14,737 nt of DNA from Verrucomicrobiales bacterium (GCA_013003335.1 JABDJT010000552.1:1-14737), one strand, 5' to 3'. Positions 1-6,836 are shown, numbered from the stretch's first letter. Notes: a model not told the origin generated them from the sequence alone. Numbers and translations are program-made.

Positions 1-51
1 CATTTGATCCACAGGCGTGAGGATATTCACGGGAGCTTGATCGGCATTCAT
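1..51 (-). CDS. 5' end of a truncated gene downstream of the subtilase
   Basis: An ATG at 51 opens a frame without stops that runs off the left edge of the window; its visible product begins MNADQAPVNILTPVDQM. It starts 51 bases after the subtilase stop codon on the same strand, so it is probably the next gene of the same cluster. A weak ribosome-binding sequence (TGGAA) lies about 10 bases upstream. Another ATG four bases further in is in a different frame that stops after six codons, so 51 is the better start. The visible N-terminus is polar with no signal peptide. Seventeen residues are too few to assign a family. Efflux adaptors, membrane proteases or RiPP-type enzymes would all be conceivable in such a context, but nothing here supports any one of them. 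Confidence 0.45.
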   Translation of the reverse strand, partial: MNADQAPVNILTPVDQM

Positions 52-102
52 TTTTTACGGTTCCAGTTGGGTTTGAGTAAGAAGGTGATTTCCTGCGACC
101 AT

Positions 103-900
103 CTACCAGTTGCAGTCGAGATCTTCAGTCCACGGTCTGACGATTCGCGGCAGCAGCTCATGCATTTTAGCCGGAGAAATGGCTGGATACACTGATAAAA
201 TACGGGCGAGGGCGGCGGAAACACGCGGCGCGGCGAAGCTGGAGCCGGTTTGGACCTGCGTTCCCCCACCCAGCCAGGCGACTTCCACATTTTCCCCGCG
301 AGCGGAGTAATCCACCATCCGGCCCGGCCGGAAAAATAATTCGTCAGATTCCGTTTTCGCCAGGTTGACCGAAAACACGCTCGTAAAATGCGAGGGCCAT
401 TCCACTTCGGCGTCGTCCGAATTATTGCAGGCAGCGACGACGAAACGGTCTTTCAACCACGCTTCGTCGACCCAGCCCTTGTGCGGTAAAATGTATTTTG
501 CCAGTCCACGGCAGCCGAAGCTGCAATTCAGGATGTGATAACCGCGCAGAATTGCCTCGCGCACGCCGGCACAAATCAGGGCGGTTCGCGAGAGGCTCCG
601 GGCATCAATCGCCCGGAAACTTCCGATCTCCGCTTCCGGTGCAAACTCCCGCACGATTCCCGCGACCGCCGTGCCGTGACCGTAAACGTCGCCGCCCTGG
701 CCCTCCCGAATTTCGATCCGCCCGTTCTCCTCGCCCAGCCCAACCGAGTCCGTCAATTTCAGTCCCCCGAGCTTCGGATGCGATGCTTCCACGCCGGAAT
801 CGATCACGGCGACACGAATACCGGCTCCCGTCCCGCGTTCCAGCGCCTCCCGCGCCTTCTCCGGCGAGATCCACGGCCTGTCTTTGCGCTCGATCGCCAT
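103..900 (-). CDS. Cytoplasmic subtilisin-family (S8) serine protease
   Basis: A compact 265-aa peptidase of the S8 (subtilase) family, expected to cleave proteins or peptides. All catalytic elements are visible: Asp34 in AVIDSG, His75 in YGHGTAVAGI, the oxyanion-hole Asn159 in VVAACNN, and Ser221 in TGSSFAAPRV. There is no signal peptide, no long pro-domain and no C-terminal extension, so it probably acts inside the cell as a bare catalytic core. The start at 900 was chosen because the frame further upstream overlaps the GAF gene in another frame. A GTG at 909 overlapping the GAF stop codon (GTGA) is an alternative and would also imply translational coupling. Only five bases separate the GAF stop from the ATG, so the two are surely one transcript. 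In RiPP pathways small cytoplasmic subtilases trim precursor peptides, but no precursor is visible; the substrate is unknown. Confidence 0.9.
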   Translation of the reverse strand: MAIERKDRPWISPEKAREALERGTGAGIRVAVIDSGVEASHPKLGGLKLTDSVGLGEENGRIEIREGQGGDVYGHGTAVAGIVREFAPEAEIGSFRAIDARSLSRTALICAGVREAILRGYHILNCSFGCRGLAKYILPHKGWVDEAWLKDRFVVAACNNSDDAEVEWPSHFTSVFSVNLAKTESDELFFRPGRMVDYSARGENVEVAWLGGGTQVQTGSSFAAPRVSAALARILSVYPAISPAKMHELLPRIVRPWTEDLDCNW

Positions 901-905
901 CCCGC

Positions 906-1493
906 TCACAATTCCAGTCCCAGGATTGCCACCAGCATCCGGTAGTTCAGCAGCCTCTCCAGGCCGCTCGACAGTCGTTTCGCCCGGTTTAAATCTGCCG
1001 CCGTAAAATCGTCCGGGTCCGGATCGTCCTCCGAATCTTTCAACTTCACACAGCTCAGTACGCCCCGCAGCGTCCCCCCGGTGTAAAACGGCACGGCAAT
1101 CATCGCACACGTGATCGTCCCGAGAGCGGCGTCCGTCCGTTTCGAATGCTGCGTATTTTCGTATACCTTGTTCTCGCAAACGGCCTGGCCAGATCCCAGA
1201 ACCAGGCCCACCAGCCCTTCATCAACCGGCTGCTCCCGGTTCATCATGTCCGGGTCCATCGGCTCGACGTGACTGACAATCAGCCGGGAATGATCCGCAT
1301 CCACCAGCCAGAGCGAAGCCGAGTCGCCCCGAAGAGCCCCGACCGTGACGGAAACCAGTTCCCGGCTGGCCGGTCCGAGCAGATCCCGCATGTCCTCCGG
1401 TTGCAGCCGTTTCGCACAATCCTCCAGCCGTTGTTCGATCAATGAGGCGTGTTCAGACAAAGCCGTGTCCGGCTGCAGCAATTGGGAATCCAT
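906..1493 (-). CDS. GAF-domain protein
   Basis: A 195-aa soluble protein with one GAF-like domain at about residues 40-150. It shows the typical alternation of strands: SASLWLVDADHSRLIVSHV, then the EGLVGLVLGSGQAVCENKVY helix and strand, then AMIAVPFYTGGTLRGVLSCVKLKD. GAF domains bind small ligands such as cyclic nucleotides, haem, bilins or redox signals, or mediate dimerisation. No specific ligand can be read from the sequence, although two cysteines (one in QAVCEN, one in TITCAM) lie in the domain. A short helical tail follows, with no kinase, cyclase or DNA-binding domain attached. It is therefore a stand-alone sensor or scaffold. The ATG at 1493 is preferred to a TTG 36 bases upstream because the extra residues would run into the palindromic repeat. 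The gene is essentially contiguous with the downstream protease, suggesting that it senses or regulates for that protease. Confidence 0.8.
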   Translation of the reverse strand: MDSQLLQPDTALSEHASLIEQRLEDCAKRLQPEDMRDLLGPASRELVSVTVGALRGDSASLWLVDADHSRLIVSHVEPMDPDMMNREQPVDEGLVGLVLGSGQAVCENKVYENTQHSKRTDAALGTITCAMIAVPFYTGGTLRGVLSCVKLKDSEDDPDPDDFTAADLNRAKRLSSGLERLLNYRMLVAILGLEL

Positions 1494-1521
1494 GACCCGG
1501 CAATTTCGCTCAGCCGGAAAA

Positions 1522-1563
1522 CGAATCAACAGGGCACGTTCGACAAACCAACCTGTTCGATCG
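1522..1563. repeat. Palindromic repeat copy A
   Basis: An imperfect inverted repeat with left arm CGAATCAACAGG and right arm ACCTGTTCGATCG, separated by about 17 bases. It matches the better copies at 9086 and 12881 with a single one-base gap. It begins 3 bases beyond the stop codon of the 165-aa gene and ends upstream of the GAF gene. In RNA it could form a hairpin between the two genes and affect their relative expression or mRNA stability. Confidence 0.6.
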
Positions 1564-1565
1564 TT

Positions 1566-2063
1566 TCAGTCGACCGGCTTGCGGTCGAGCAGTTCGAGTT
1601 TCAACCGGCAATCGCGGCGCAGCACTATTTCCTCGCGGGTGATCTTTTCCTTCGCGGCACGGCCGTACGCGACGCAAACCGTTGCCTTCATCGACTCCAT
1701 CTCGATTTGAGTGATCCGGAATACCGGCTCGATTTTTGTCCGGAAATAACAGTGCATCGGCATCTCGGTGTGCCCGGCGTTCCACAGGATCTGGGCCGGC
1801 GGGAATTTTTCCAGCTCACCGAGCGCGATCAGAATCTCCCGCAATTTGCTGCGACCGATTTTCCGGGACCACTTGCGGGCGGCCGCGCGGTTTCGAAGTT
1901 GCTCGAAGTACGCCTTCAGCGGATTCGACCGCGCCTCGACCATTTCATCGATCAATCCGCGCTGATGAACGGCCATGGCCGCCTGCAATTCTTCGCGGCT
2001 CAAATCGCCCCGCTCCCACTGTCGAAACAGCTCCGGCGGCGTCGGTAGGGGTCGAAAATTCAC
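1566..2063 (-). CDS. Hypothetical 165-aa protein, first gene of the GAF-subtilase cluster
   Basis: I do not recognise the family. The first half is helical and charged (PELFRQWERGDLSREELQ, then ELVEAR-type helices and a basic RNRAAARKWSRK segment). The second half (about residues 100-160) looks like alternating beta strands, IEPVFRITQIE and ATVCVAYG, ending in LRRDCRLKLELLDRKPVD. No signal peptide or membrane segment is present, so it is probably cytoplasmic. Three cysteines lie in the C-terminal half. The start is a GTG at 2063 with a fair ribosome-binding site (AGGCAGG) about 5 bases upstream; no ATG is better placed. It precedes the GAF gene by about 70 bases, which are filled largely by palindromic repeat copy A. 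Its position suggests a partner of the GAF protein and the protease, but this is only inferred from gene order. Confidence 0.7.
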   Translation of the reverse strand: MNFRPLPTPPELFRQWERGDLSREELQAAMAVHQRGLIDEMVEARSNPLKAYFEQLRNRAAARKWSRKIGRSKLREILIALGELEKFPPAQILWNAGHTEMPMHCYFRTKIEPVFRITQIEMESMKATVCVAYGRAAKEKITREEIVLRRDCRLKLELLDRKPVD

Positions 2064-2092
2064 AACCTGCCTATTTTCGGGGAAACCGCGGT

Positions 2093-2133
2093 CGAATCAA
2101 CACTGTTCATTCGCCAAACCCAACCTGTTGGAT
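2093..2133. repeat. Palindromic repeat copy B (upstream of tRNA-Arg)
   Basis: Begins CGAATCAACA, identical to the first ten bases of copy A, and ends CAACCTGTTGGAT, close to the right arm of copies A and D. The left arm is diverged (CTGTTC in place of GGGCAC). It lies between the GTG start of the 165-aa gene and the tRNA, so it falls in the upstream region of both. It may overlap the tRNA promoter: an A/T-rich TTAAAAT at 2133-2139 could be a -10 element, but I see no matching -35. Confidence 0.5.
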
Positions 2134-2155
2134 TAAAATTCGCCCGAACTGAGCC

Positions 2156-2230
2156 GTCCCCGTAGTTCAATGGATAGAACAAGGGTTTCCTAAACCTTAG
2201 ATGCAGGTTCGATTCCTGCCGGGGATGCCA
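2156..2230 (+). tRNA. tRNA-Arg (anticodon CCU)
   Basis: A complete 75-base cloverleaf including an encoded CCA end. The acceptor stem pairs GTCCCCG (2156-2162) with CGGGGAT (2220-2226). The D stem pairs GTTC (2165-2168) with GAAC (2177-2180). The anticodon stem pairs AGGGT (2182-2186) with ACCTT (2194-2198) around loop TTCCTAA, giving anticodon CCT at 2189-2191, which reads the rare arginine codon AGG. The T stem pairs GCAGG with CCTGC around TTCGATT. The gene stands alone with no neighbouring tRNA. Palindromic repeats lie within 25-30 bases on both sides. tRNA-Arg genes are frequent integration sites, but no integrase is visible in the window. Confidence 0.97.
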
Positions 2231-2255
2231 GATTAAATGGGCGAATCGAGGCAGG

Positions 2256-2292
2256 GATCGGCAGGTCCTGTTGAACAAAGTCTGTCGAATCG
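2256..2292. repeat. Palindromic repeat copy C (downstream of tRNA-Arg)
   Basis: A degenerate copy. The string GTTGAACAAA is identical to the centre of copy D and is followed by a right arm (GTCTGTCGAATCG) that matches D at most positions. The left arm, GATCGGCAGGTCC, is poorly conserved. It sits 26 bases after the tRNA CCA end and about 40 bases before the stop codon of the convergent deiodinase-like gene. Confidence 0.45.
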
Positions 2293-2329
2293 AAGATCAG
2301 GGGAACATGGCCAAGAGAACCCGGCCAAT

Positions 2330-3181
2330 TCAGTTAACCGTTTTCCCATTGGCCTTGGGAAATCGCTTTTCAAGGTATTCCTCCAGCGTTTCCGAACTGA
2401 ATTCCCGGTCCAGTCCCTCCAGTTTTCCGTTCCCGTGGAGAAACCCCCGGTACGGGCGATACCCCCAGGGCCCCTGGGCACCTGCATAGACAACCTTGCC
2501 GCTGGTATCGATCACGAAGGGTCGAACCGGCCATCCGGCCCAACGGGTTGCAGTCGGATCTTCGATCGGATCCACCAGGACCAGGAACGGCAGGCGCATT
2601 TGACGGTGTGCTTTGCGGGCGATGGCGGCACGTTCTTCATCGGTACGAGGGTCCTTTACGCGTCCGAGTCCTCCTCCGAACCCGTCAAACGGGTGCGCCT
2701 CCCGGATGTAAACCATCACAAAGTGAGCCCGATCGCCGTACTCGGTTTGAAGCGATTGGAGCCCGCCGAGAGTTTCCCGGAAAATGTCGCAGCCCCAACT
2801 GGAAAAGAGGAGAACAACCGGTTTAGTCAGGTAAAGATCCTTCAGACTAACGACCCCGCCGTCGTCAGCTCTTGGCAAAGAGAAGTTGGGAGCCATTTCT
2901 CCGGGCCGGGGGGCGTTGCCCTCCCGGTGATCGATCATATCCCAAGCCATGTCCCGTGTAGCGACGATTTTCCCTGAAAAGCGGTCGTTATCGGACGCTT
3001 TTGATACCGACTTTGCCACCGTCAAGTCAGGCAGCGGCTTGAGAGCCGTTTGTGTTCCTTTGGCACCGGAATCCTGTGAATATGACACCAGCCCGCCGGA
3101 AAGCAGGGCCGAAAAAAGGATAAAACCCGGGCACGGGAACGCACTGAAAGAAACACGTCTCATAAATGGAATTTGTTCCAT
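2330..3181 (-). CDS. Exported deiodinase-like thioredoxin-fold protein
   Basis: A 283-aa thioredoxin-fold protein whose central domain (about residues 90-245) closely follows the iodothyronine deiodinase family. PVVLLFSSWGCDIF aligns with the deiodinase active-site loop, with Cys131 (codon TGC) at the place where animal enzymes carry selenocysteine. FVMVYIREAHPFDGF (about 154-168) matches the conserved acidic-EAH-DG segment, and GAQGPWGYRP (about 234-243) matches the GPWxY motif. Animal deiodinases remove iodine from thyroid hormones; the bacterial substrate is unknown, and peroxidase, reductase or dehalogenase activity are all possible. A hydrophobic N-terminal segment (about 12-33) after MRR suggests Sec export. 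ATG 3163 is an alternative start that gives a more typical signal peptide, and ribosome-binding signals do not decide between them. The gene follows the histidine kinase by 36 bases and is probably co-transcribed. Confidence 0.85.
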   Translation of the reverse strand: MEQIPFMRRVSFSAFPCPGFILFSALLSGGLVSYSQDSGAKGTQTALKPLPDLTVAKSVSKASDNDRFSGKIVATRDMAWDMIDHREGNAPRPGEMAPNFSLPRADDGGVVSLKDLYLTKPVVLLFSSWGCDIFRETLGGLQSLQTEYGDRAHFVMVYIREAHPFDGFGGGLGRVKDPRTDEERAAIARKAHRQMRLPFLVLVDPIEDPTATRWAGWPVRPFVIDTSGKVVYAGAQGPWGYRPYRGFLHGNGKLEGLDREFSSETLEEYLEKRFPKANGKTVN

Positions 3182-3217
3182 CTCCCATGATCGGAAGGTG
3201 AACAGGCTTTCAGATTC

Positions 3218-4627
3218 TTACAGGCCGGGATCGGTCGACTGAAGGTGGACTCGAAGCAGTTTTTCCGCTTCGTCCAATTCTGCCTTCAGTTCAAATTGAA
3301 TCCGTTTGGCGCACGTCGACGCCACCGAAAGTCCCAGGCCGCTGTGCTGGACGCCCGTTCGGGATTCGTCGTGCCGCCAGAATCGCTCCGTCAAATGCTT
3401 GACGTCCTCCTGCTTGAGACCATTGACGGAGTTTGTGATCGTGAAAGGTGATTCAACGCTTTCTGACTCGATGAGGATAGAACCTCCTTCGGGAGTGTAT
3501 TCAACCGCATTCGAGATCAAGTTGTTCAAGATCAATTGAAACAGGGCCGGATCGGTTTCCAATAAGGTGCCGGAAGAAATTTCCACTTCGGATTTAATCT
3601 GTTTCTCTCCAGCTTTTTTGGTCCATTTTCTCCAACACGAATCGATCACAGAACCCACTTCGAATTCCTCGGTCACCGCTGAGTCGGCGTCGGATTCCCA
3701 TCGCGATAACATCAGAAGGCTTTCCATGATCCCCTCCATCTGGGTGACGATCCCAAGAATCTCCTTGTGACGTTTCTCGCCTGATTCCTCCGGCCATCGG
3801 ACCAGCAGGTCGGCGATGGCCTTTAATTCAGCTAGCGGAGTCCTCAATTCATGCTCGAGATCCGAACTGAATCTCCGCTCCCGTCCAATTCCGTCTTCAA
3901 TCCGGTTCATCAGATCGTTCAACTGGCTTGAGATTGGTTGCAATTCGGACGGAAGGCCATCCGGATTAAACCGCGTGCTTAGATTGGAAACATCGATAGA
4001 AGCCGCCTTCTCCCCCATTTCGTTGAGCGGGCGGAGGCTCCTCCGAACTGAAATCCTCACCAGCAAGGTGGTTGCTCCTGCGGCAAGCAGACAGGCCAGC
4101 CCGACTGCTACGCCGAGCCATGCGAGTTTACGGTCGAGAGCTTCGCGAGAGTGAGCCACAACCAGGGTAGTGGCATAGCGGGATCGATCCCTGTCCAAAA
4201 ACCGGGGGGATGTTAAACGATTCTCCACCGAAACCCCCCGCAACGCCTGTCCACCCGGACCGCGGAAATCCTCGATCGGATAGTCCGCGATCGGCGGGTA
4301 GCCCCTGTCTGTTTTTTGCAGGACAGGCAGGCTCTCGTTGCTGAGATTCGCCGATCGCACCCTGACCGATCCATCGCTGTTCCAGGACTGGAAGTACCAT
4401 CCGCTGCCTTTTGCCAGGAATTCGGGCCAGCGGCGCTCGATCTGCTCGTCCAGCGAACGGCTGCGAATATGAAAGCGCAGGGCTGCGGTGGTGAACCGGA
4501 GTTCATTGTCGAATTCCGCGTAGAGACGCGCTCGAACTGAATACCACACCCCAACTGCCGCAAGGATCCAGAGGACACTCTGACCAACCAGCAATCCGGT
4601 GAGTAACTGACTTTGAATCGATTTCAT
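3218..4627 (-). CDS. Membrane sensor histidine kinase
   Basis: A 469-aa inner-membrane kinase. Two transmembrane helices (about 7-29 and 167-192) bracket a periplasmic sensing domain of about 135 residues, followed by a HAMP-like linker. The HisKA box carries phospho-acceptor His259 in DLEHELRTPLAE. The ATPase domain has the N box (LNNLISNAVEYTP, Asn369 and Asn373), an F box (ERFWRHDESR) and a G2 box (HSGLGLSVA). The usual DxGxG of the G1 box is replaced by TITNSVNGL, a variant also found in active kinases with the FWRxD...H-GLGL pattern, so it is probably functional. The periplasmic domain shows no family I recognise, so the signal is unknown. The start codon overlaps the response-regulator stop as ATGA, indicating translational coupling. 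The gene downstream encodes the exported deiodinase-like protein, which may be an accessory or an output of the pathway. Confidence 0.95.
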   Translation of the reverse strand: MKSIQSQLLTGLLVGQSVLWILAAVGVWYSVRARLYAEFDNELRFTTAALRFHIRSRSLDEQIERRWPEFLAKGSGWYFQSWNSDGSVRVRSANLSNESLPVLQKTDRGYPPIADYPIEDFRGPGGQALRGVSVENRLTSPRFLDRDRSRYATTLVVAHSREALDRKLAWLGVAVGLACLLAAGATTLLVRISVRRSLRPLNEMGEKAASIDVSNLSTRFNPDGLPSELQPISSQLNDLMNRIEDGIGRERRFSSDLEHELRTPLAELKAIADLLVRWPEESGEKRHKEILGIVTQMEGIMESLLMLSRWESDADSAVTEEFEVGSVIDSCWRKWTKKAGEKQIKSEVEISSGTLLETDPALFQLILNNLISNAVEYTPEGGSILIESESVESPFTITNSVNGLKQEDVKHLTERFWRHDESRTGVQHSGLGLSVASTCAKRIQFELKAELDEAEKLLRVHLQSTDPGL

Positions 4628-5301
4628 CCGCCGGGTTCCAGGATATACCCTTGTCCACGCCGAGTGTGAATTAATGGTTCGGATGAATCGTCCACCTGGA
4701 TTTTCCGGCGGATCGAATAGATCGACGCATCGATCACGTTGCTCATGGGAAGTGAATCGTCTTCGTAAAGATGCTCATCGATGTCCGCTCGCGACACGAC
4801 TTCTCCTGCTTGGCGCATCAATAATTCCAGTAGGGCGAATTCACGCGGCTTCAGTTGAATCGGTGTGCCGTTACGCTCCACAGTCTTCGCGGCGGAATTC
4901 AGTTTGAGATCCGCTACCCGAAGAATATTGCTGGATTCGCGGAATCCGCGCCGGCTGAGCGCTCCGACGCGGGCGATTAACTCTTCGAGTGCGAAGGGTT
5001 TGATGAGGTAATCGTCGGCCCCGCTCAACAGGCCCCTGACCCGGTCGGCGATGGCCGATCTTGCAGTCAGGAGCAGGACCGGTGTTCTGCATCCCTTCTC
5101 CCGCAGGCACTGCAATAGGGAAAGCCCGTCGAGTCCGGGGAGCATAATGTCGAGAACGGCCACATCGTATCGGTGGTTTTCGACCAGGAAAAGCCCGTCC
5201 CTTCCATCACCGGTCGAATCCACTGCATACCCGGATTTGCGGAGGGCCAGCGAGACCGTGTTTCGCAGGCTGCACGAATCTTCGACGAACAACACCCTCA
5301 T
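4624..5301 (-). CDS. OmpR/PhoB-family response regulator
   Basis: A 225-aa DNA-binding response regulator. The receiver domain (1-115) has the acidic pair Glu7-Asp8, phospho-acceptor Asp51 in VAVLDIMLPGLDG, Thr79 in LLLTAR and Lys101 in LIKPF. The C-terminal winged helix (about 128-223) shows the family pattern LKPREFALLELLM, the recognition helix around MSNVIDASIYSIRRKI, and HTRRGQGYIL in the wing. It should be phosphorylated by the kinase encoded immediately downstream and act as a transcription factor. ATG 5301 is preferred to a TTG at 5313 because a GGA lies at a suitable distance before the ATG. A direct repeat AACATGA with 11-bp spacing lies 29-46 bases upstream of the start, the geometry typical of OmpR-type binding sites, so autoregulation is likely. 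Confidence 0.96.
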   Translation of the reverse strand: MRVLFVEDSCSLRNTVSLALRKSGYAVDSTGDGRDGLFLVENHRYDVAVLDIMLPGLDGLSLLQCLREKGCRTPVLLLTARSAIADRVRGLLSGADDYLIKPFALEELIARVGALSRRGFRESSNILRVADLKLNSAAKTVERNGTPIQLKPREFALLELLMRQAGEVVSRADIDEHLYEDDSLPMSNVIDASIYSIRRKIQVDDSSEPLIHTRRGQGYILEPGG

Positions 5302-5329
5302 AGTTTTTTCCAAGCAACCCTATCGCTGC

Positions 5330-5347
5330 AACATGATCGGAACATGA
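5330..5347. promoter_or_regulatory. Direct repeat AACATGA x2, candidate response-regulator site
   Basis: AACATGA occurs at 5330-5336 and again at 5341-5347, exactly 11 bp apart, in the divergent region between the response-regulator gene and the GH105-like gene. OmpR/PhoB-type regulators bind as head-to-tail dimers to roughly 7-bp repeats spaced 10-11 bp. The position, just upstream of the regulator gene, suits autoregulation or control of both divergent genes. This is inferred from geometry and location only. Confidence 0.4.
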
Positions 5348-5376
5348 ACAGAATCGCGGCGACATATTCGACGATT

Positions 5377-5438
5377 CCACCTTGAATGGGAGAAACTTCG
5401 AAAGAAATTCAAGGTGGTCTGTCTTGCGGTTTCCACCT
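5377..5438. promoter_or_regulatory. Competing inverted repeats in the GH105-like gene leader
   Basis: CCACCTTGAAT (5377-5387) and ATTCAAGGTGG (5407-5417) form a perfect 11-bp inverted repeat with a 19-base loop. A third segment, CCACCT (5433-5438), can pair with AGGTGG (5412-5417) inside the second arm, so two mutually exclusive hairpins are possible. TTCCACCT also occurs as a direct repeat (5375-5382 and 5431-5438). The segment ends 15 bases before the ATG at 5454. It could be a DNA operator or an RNA switch in the leader; no poly-U run follows, so it is not a simple terminator. Confidence 0.4.
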
Positions 5439-5453
5439 ACACCACAGAATGTT

Positions 5454-6836
5454 ATGCGATTGGTTTTCTTCTCCCTGATTTTTGGAGTCTGCGCTGCTTT
5501 TAGCCGGGCTGAAACGATTCCCTTTCCCATTGGAATGTCCGAATCATACGAGCCCATTTTCGGGAAAGTCGCGCAATCTGCCCTTACAAACCCGGGGCAT
5601 CAAAAACCGCATGTTCTGGTTCTCTCAGAAAGGCCGCCGGCTGATTTCGCTCACGCCGATTTCCTGATTTCCTGGGCGCCTGCGCCAAATACGAACACGA
5701 AATTTCCGCCTGAAGCCAGGGCTTACCAGAACGAAGCACAGTATCTCTGGCGGTGGATCTTGCAATTGGGGCCGGACTTCGTGGTCACAGAAAACGAATC
5801 GCTCGCGACGGCTTTGGACGGTAAAATTCCCTCCGGTAAGACAATGCCGAATTCGATCAAAGAACCTTCGGCGATCAGAATCGAGTTACAGAAAAGGGCT
5901 TCGCGCAGTCCAATCCAGGTCGCGGAGGCACTCTCAAATCACTACGGCCACAAATTCGGCAGGGTCAGCTACATCCCGGCCCTGGCCATGGTCGGGCGAC
6001 TCCGTCTCGCGGAATTGACTGAATCAGACGTCACCGCCGAAATTGCCGCTCTCGCAAAATCCGGCAAGAAACCGCCAGTCATCAGCGGCGCTGCTGTATC
6101 AGGGCACCTGATATTCGCGGAGCTCGGGCTGAAAGAAGACGTCATCACTGCGGCGGAGAGTGGGATCAAAAATCCGGCCCACAATGAAATGAGCGACTCG
6201 GTATTCATGATTTGTCCGCTTCTCGCGGCGGCCGGGAGGATGTCAGGGGAAGACAAATACTTCCAGGCCAGCGTCGAACACCTGGAACGGATGCAGGACT
6301 TCTGTCTGCGCGATGACGGCATCTACCGGCATTCGCCTCTCGATGAAGCGGCGTGGGGTCGCGGAAACGGATTTCCGGCGCTCGGCCTGGCTTGGACACT
6401 TTCGGAAATGCCGGCTGACTTTCCCGGGCAGAAGAAGGTTCTGGTTTCGTTTCAAAACCACCTGTCCGCTCTCGCCAAACACCAGGATGCGAGTGGAATG
6501 TGGCACCAGGTGATCGATAAACCGGGCAGTTATCGTGAGTTCACCAGCACTTGCATGATCACTTTTGCCATGCTGCGCGGGATGCGAAATGGCTGGCTTG
6601 ATCGCGACACGTTCGAACCGCTCTCCGATCGCGGGTGGAATGCCATCAAGAAGCGCGTCAGCCTCGATGGCAAATCGATCGTCGATGGCTGCACCGGCAC
6701 CGGGAAACAAAAATCCCTCCAGGATTATTACCTTCGCACGGCCATTCTTGGCCCGGACGATCGATGCGGAGCGATGGCTCTCCTGCTCGCCACGGAGCGC
6801 GCATTTTGGGAGCAGAAAAATGCGAAAGCCAAGTGA
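5454..6836 (+). CDS. Secreted GH88/GH105-like glycoside hydrolase
   Basis: A 460-aa exported protein. Residues 1-19 are a signal peptide (MRLVFFSLIFG...FSRA). The C-terminal part, about 150-455, has the (alpha/alpha)6-barrel signature of unsaturated glucuronyl/rhamnogalacturonyl hydrolases. These cleave the 4,5-unsaturated sugar left by polysaccharide lyases. Visible motifs are SDSVFMICPLLAAAG with the likely catalytic Asp248, AWGRGNGFPALGLA (300-313), DASGMWHQVIDKPGSYRE, and a final DRCGAMALLLATE. Residues about 20-145 form an extra N-terminal region not found in a minimal GH105. Its FPPEARAYQNEAQYLWRWI segment recalls inactive carboxypeptidase-like domains, but I cannot confirm this. ATG 5454 is chosen over an upstream TTG because it starts exactly at the signal peptide. 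No strong ribosome-binding site is visible. It diverges from the two-component operon, which may control it. Confidence 0.85.
   Translation: MRLVFFSLIFGVCAAFSRAETIPFPIGMSESYEPIFGKVAQSALTNPGHQKPHVLVLSERPPADFAHADFLISWAPAPNTNTKFPPEARAYQNEAQYLWRWILQLGPDFVVTENESLATALDGKIPSGKTMPNSIKEPSAIRIELQKRASRSPIQVAEALSNHYGHKFGRVSYIPALAMVGRLRLAELTESDVTAEIAALAKSGKKPPVISGAAVSGHLIFAELGLKEDVITAAESGIKNPAHNEMSDSVFMICPLLAAAGRMSGEDKYFQASVEHLERMQDFCLRDDGIYRHSPLDEAAWGRGNGFPALGLAWTLSEMPADFPGQKKVLVSFQNHLSALAKHQDASGMWHQVIDKPGSYREFTSTCMITFAMLRGMRNGWLDRDTFEPLSDRGWNAIKKRVSLDGKSIVDGCTGTGKQKSLQDYYLRTAILGPDDRCGAMALLLATERAFWEQKNAKAK

Noticed and set aside
903..1179. N-terminal extension of the subtilase frame up to 1179
   Set aside because: The translated stretch is arginine- and glycine-rich, lacks family similarity and overlaps the GAF coding sequence in another frame; start at 900 (or GTG 909) is better.
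2060..2278. 72-aa minus-strand ORF containing RQESNLHLRFRKPLFYPLNYG
   Set aside because: It is the antisense translation of the tRNA-Arg gene, a well-known spurious protein; no ribosome-binding site.
2293..2329. TGGCC...GGCCA hairpin downstream of the deiodinase-like gene as a terminator
   Set aside because: Stem of five pairs with no T-run on the minus strand; too weak.
2237..2977. 246-aa plus-strand ORF
   Set aside because: Antisense to the deiodinase-like gene, no domain, no ribosome-binding site; a shadow ORF.
5000..5040. CTCAACAGGCCCCTGAC as a further palindromic repeat copy
   Set aside because: Short match within well-conserved response-regulator coding sequence (LLSGADDY region); no second arm.
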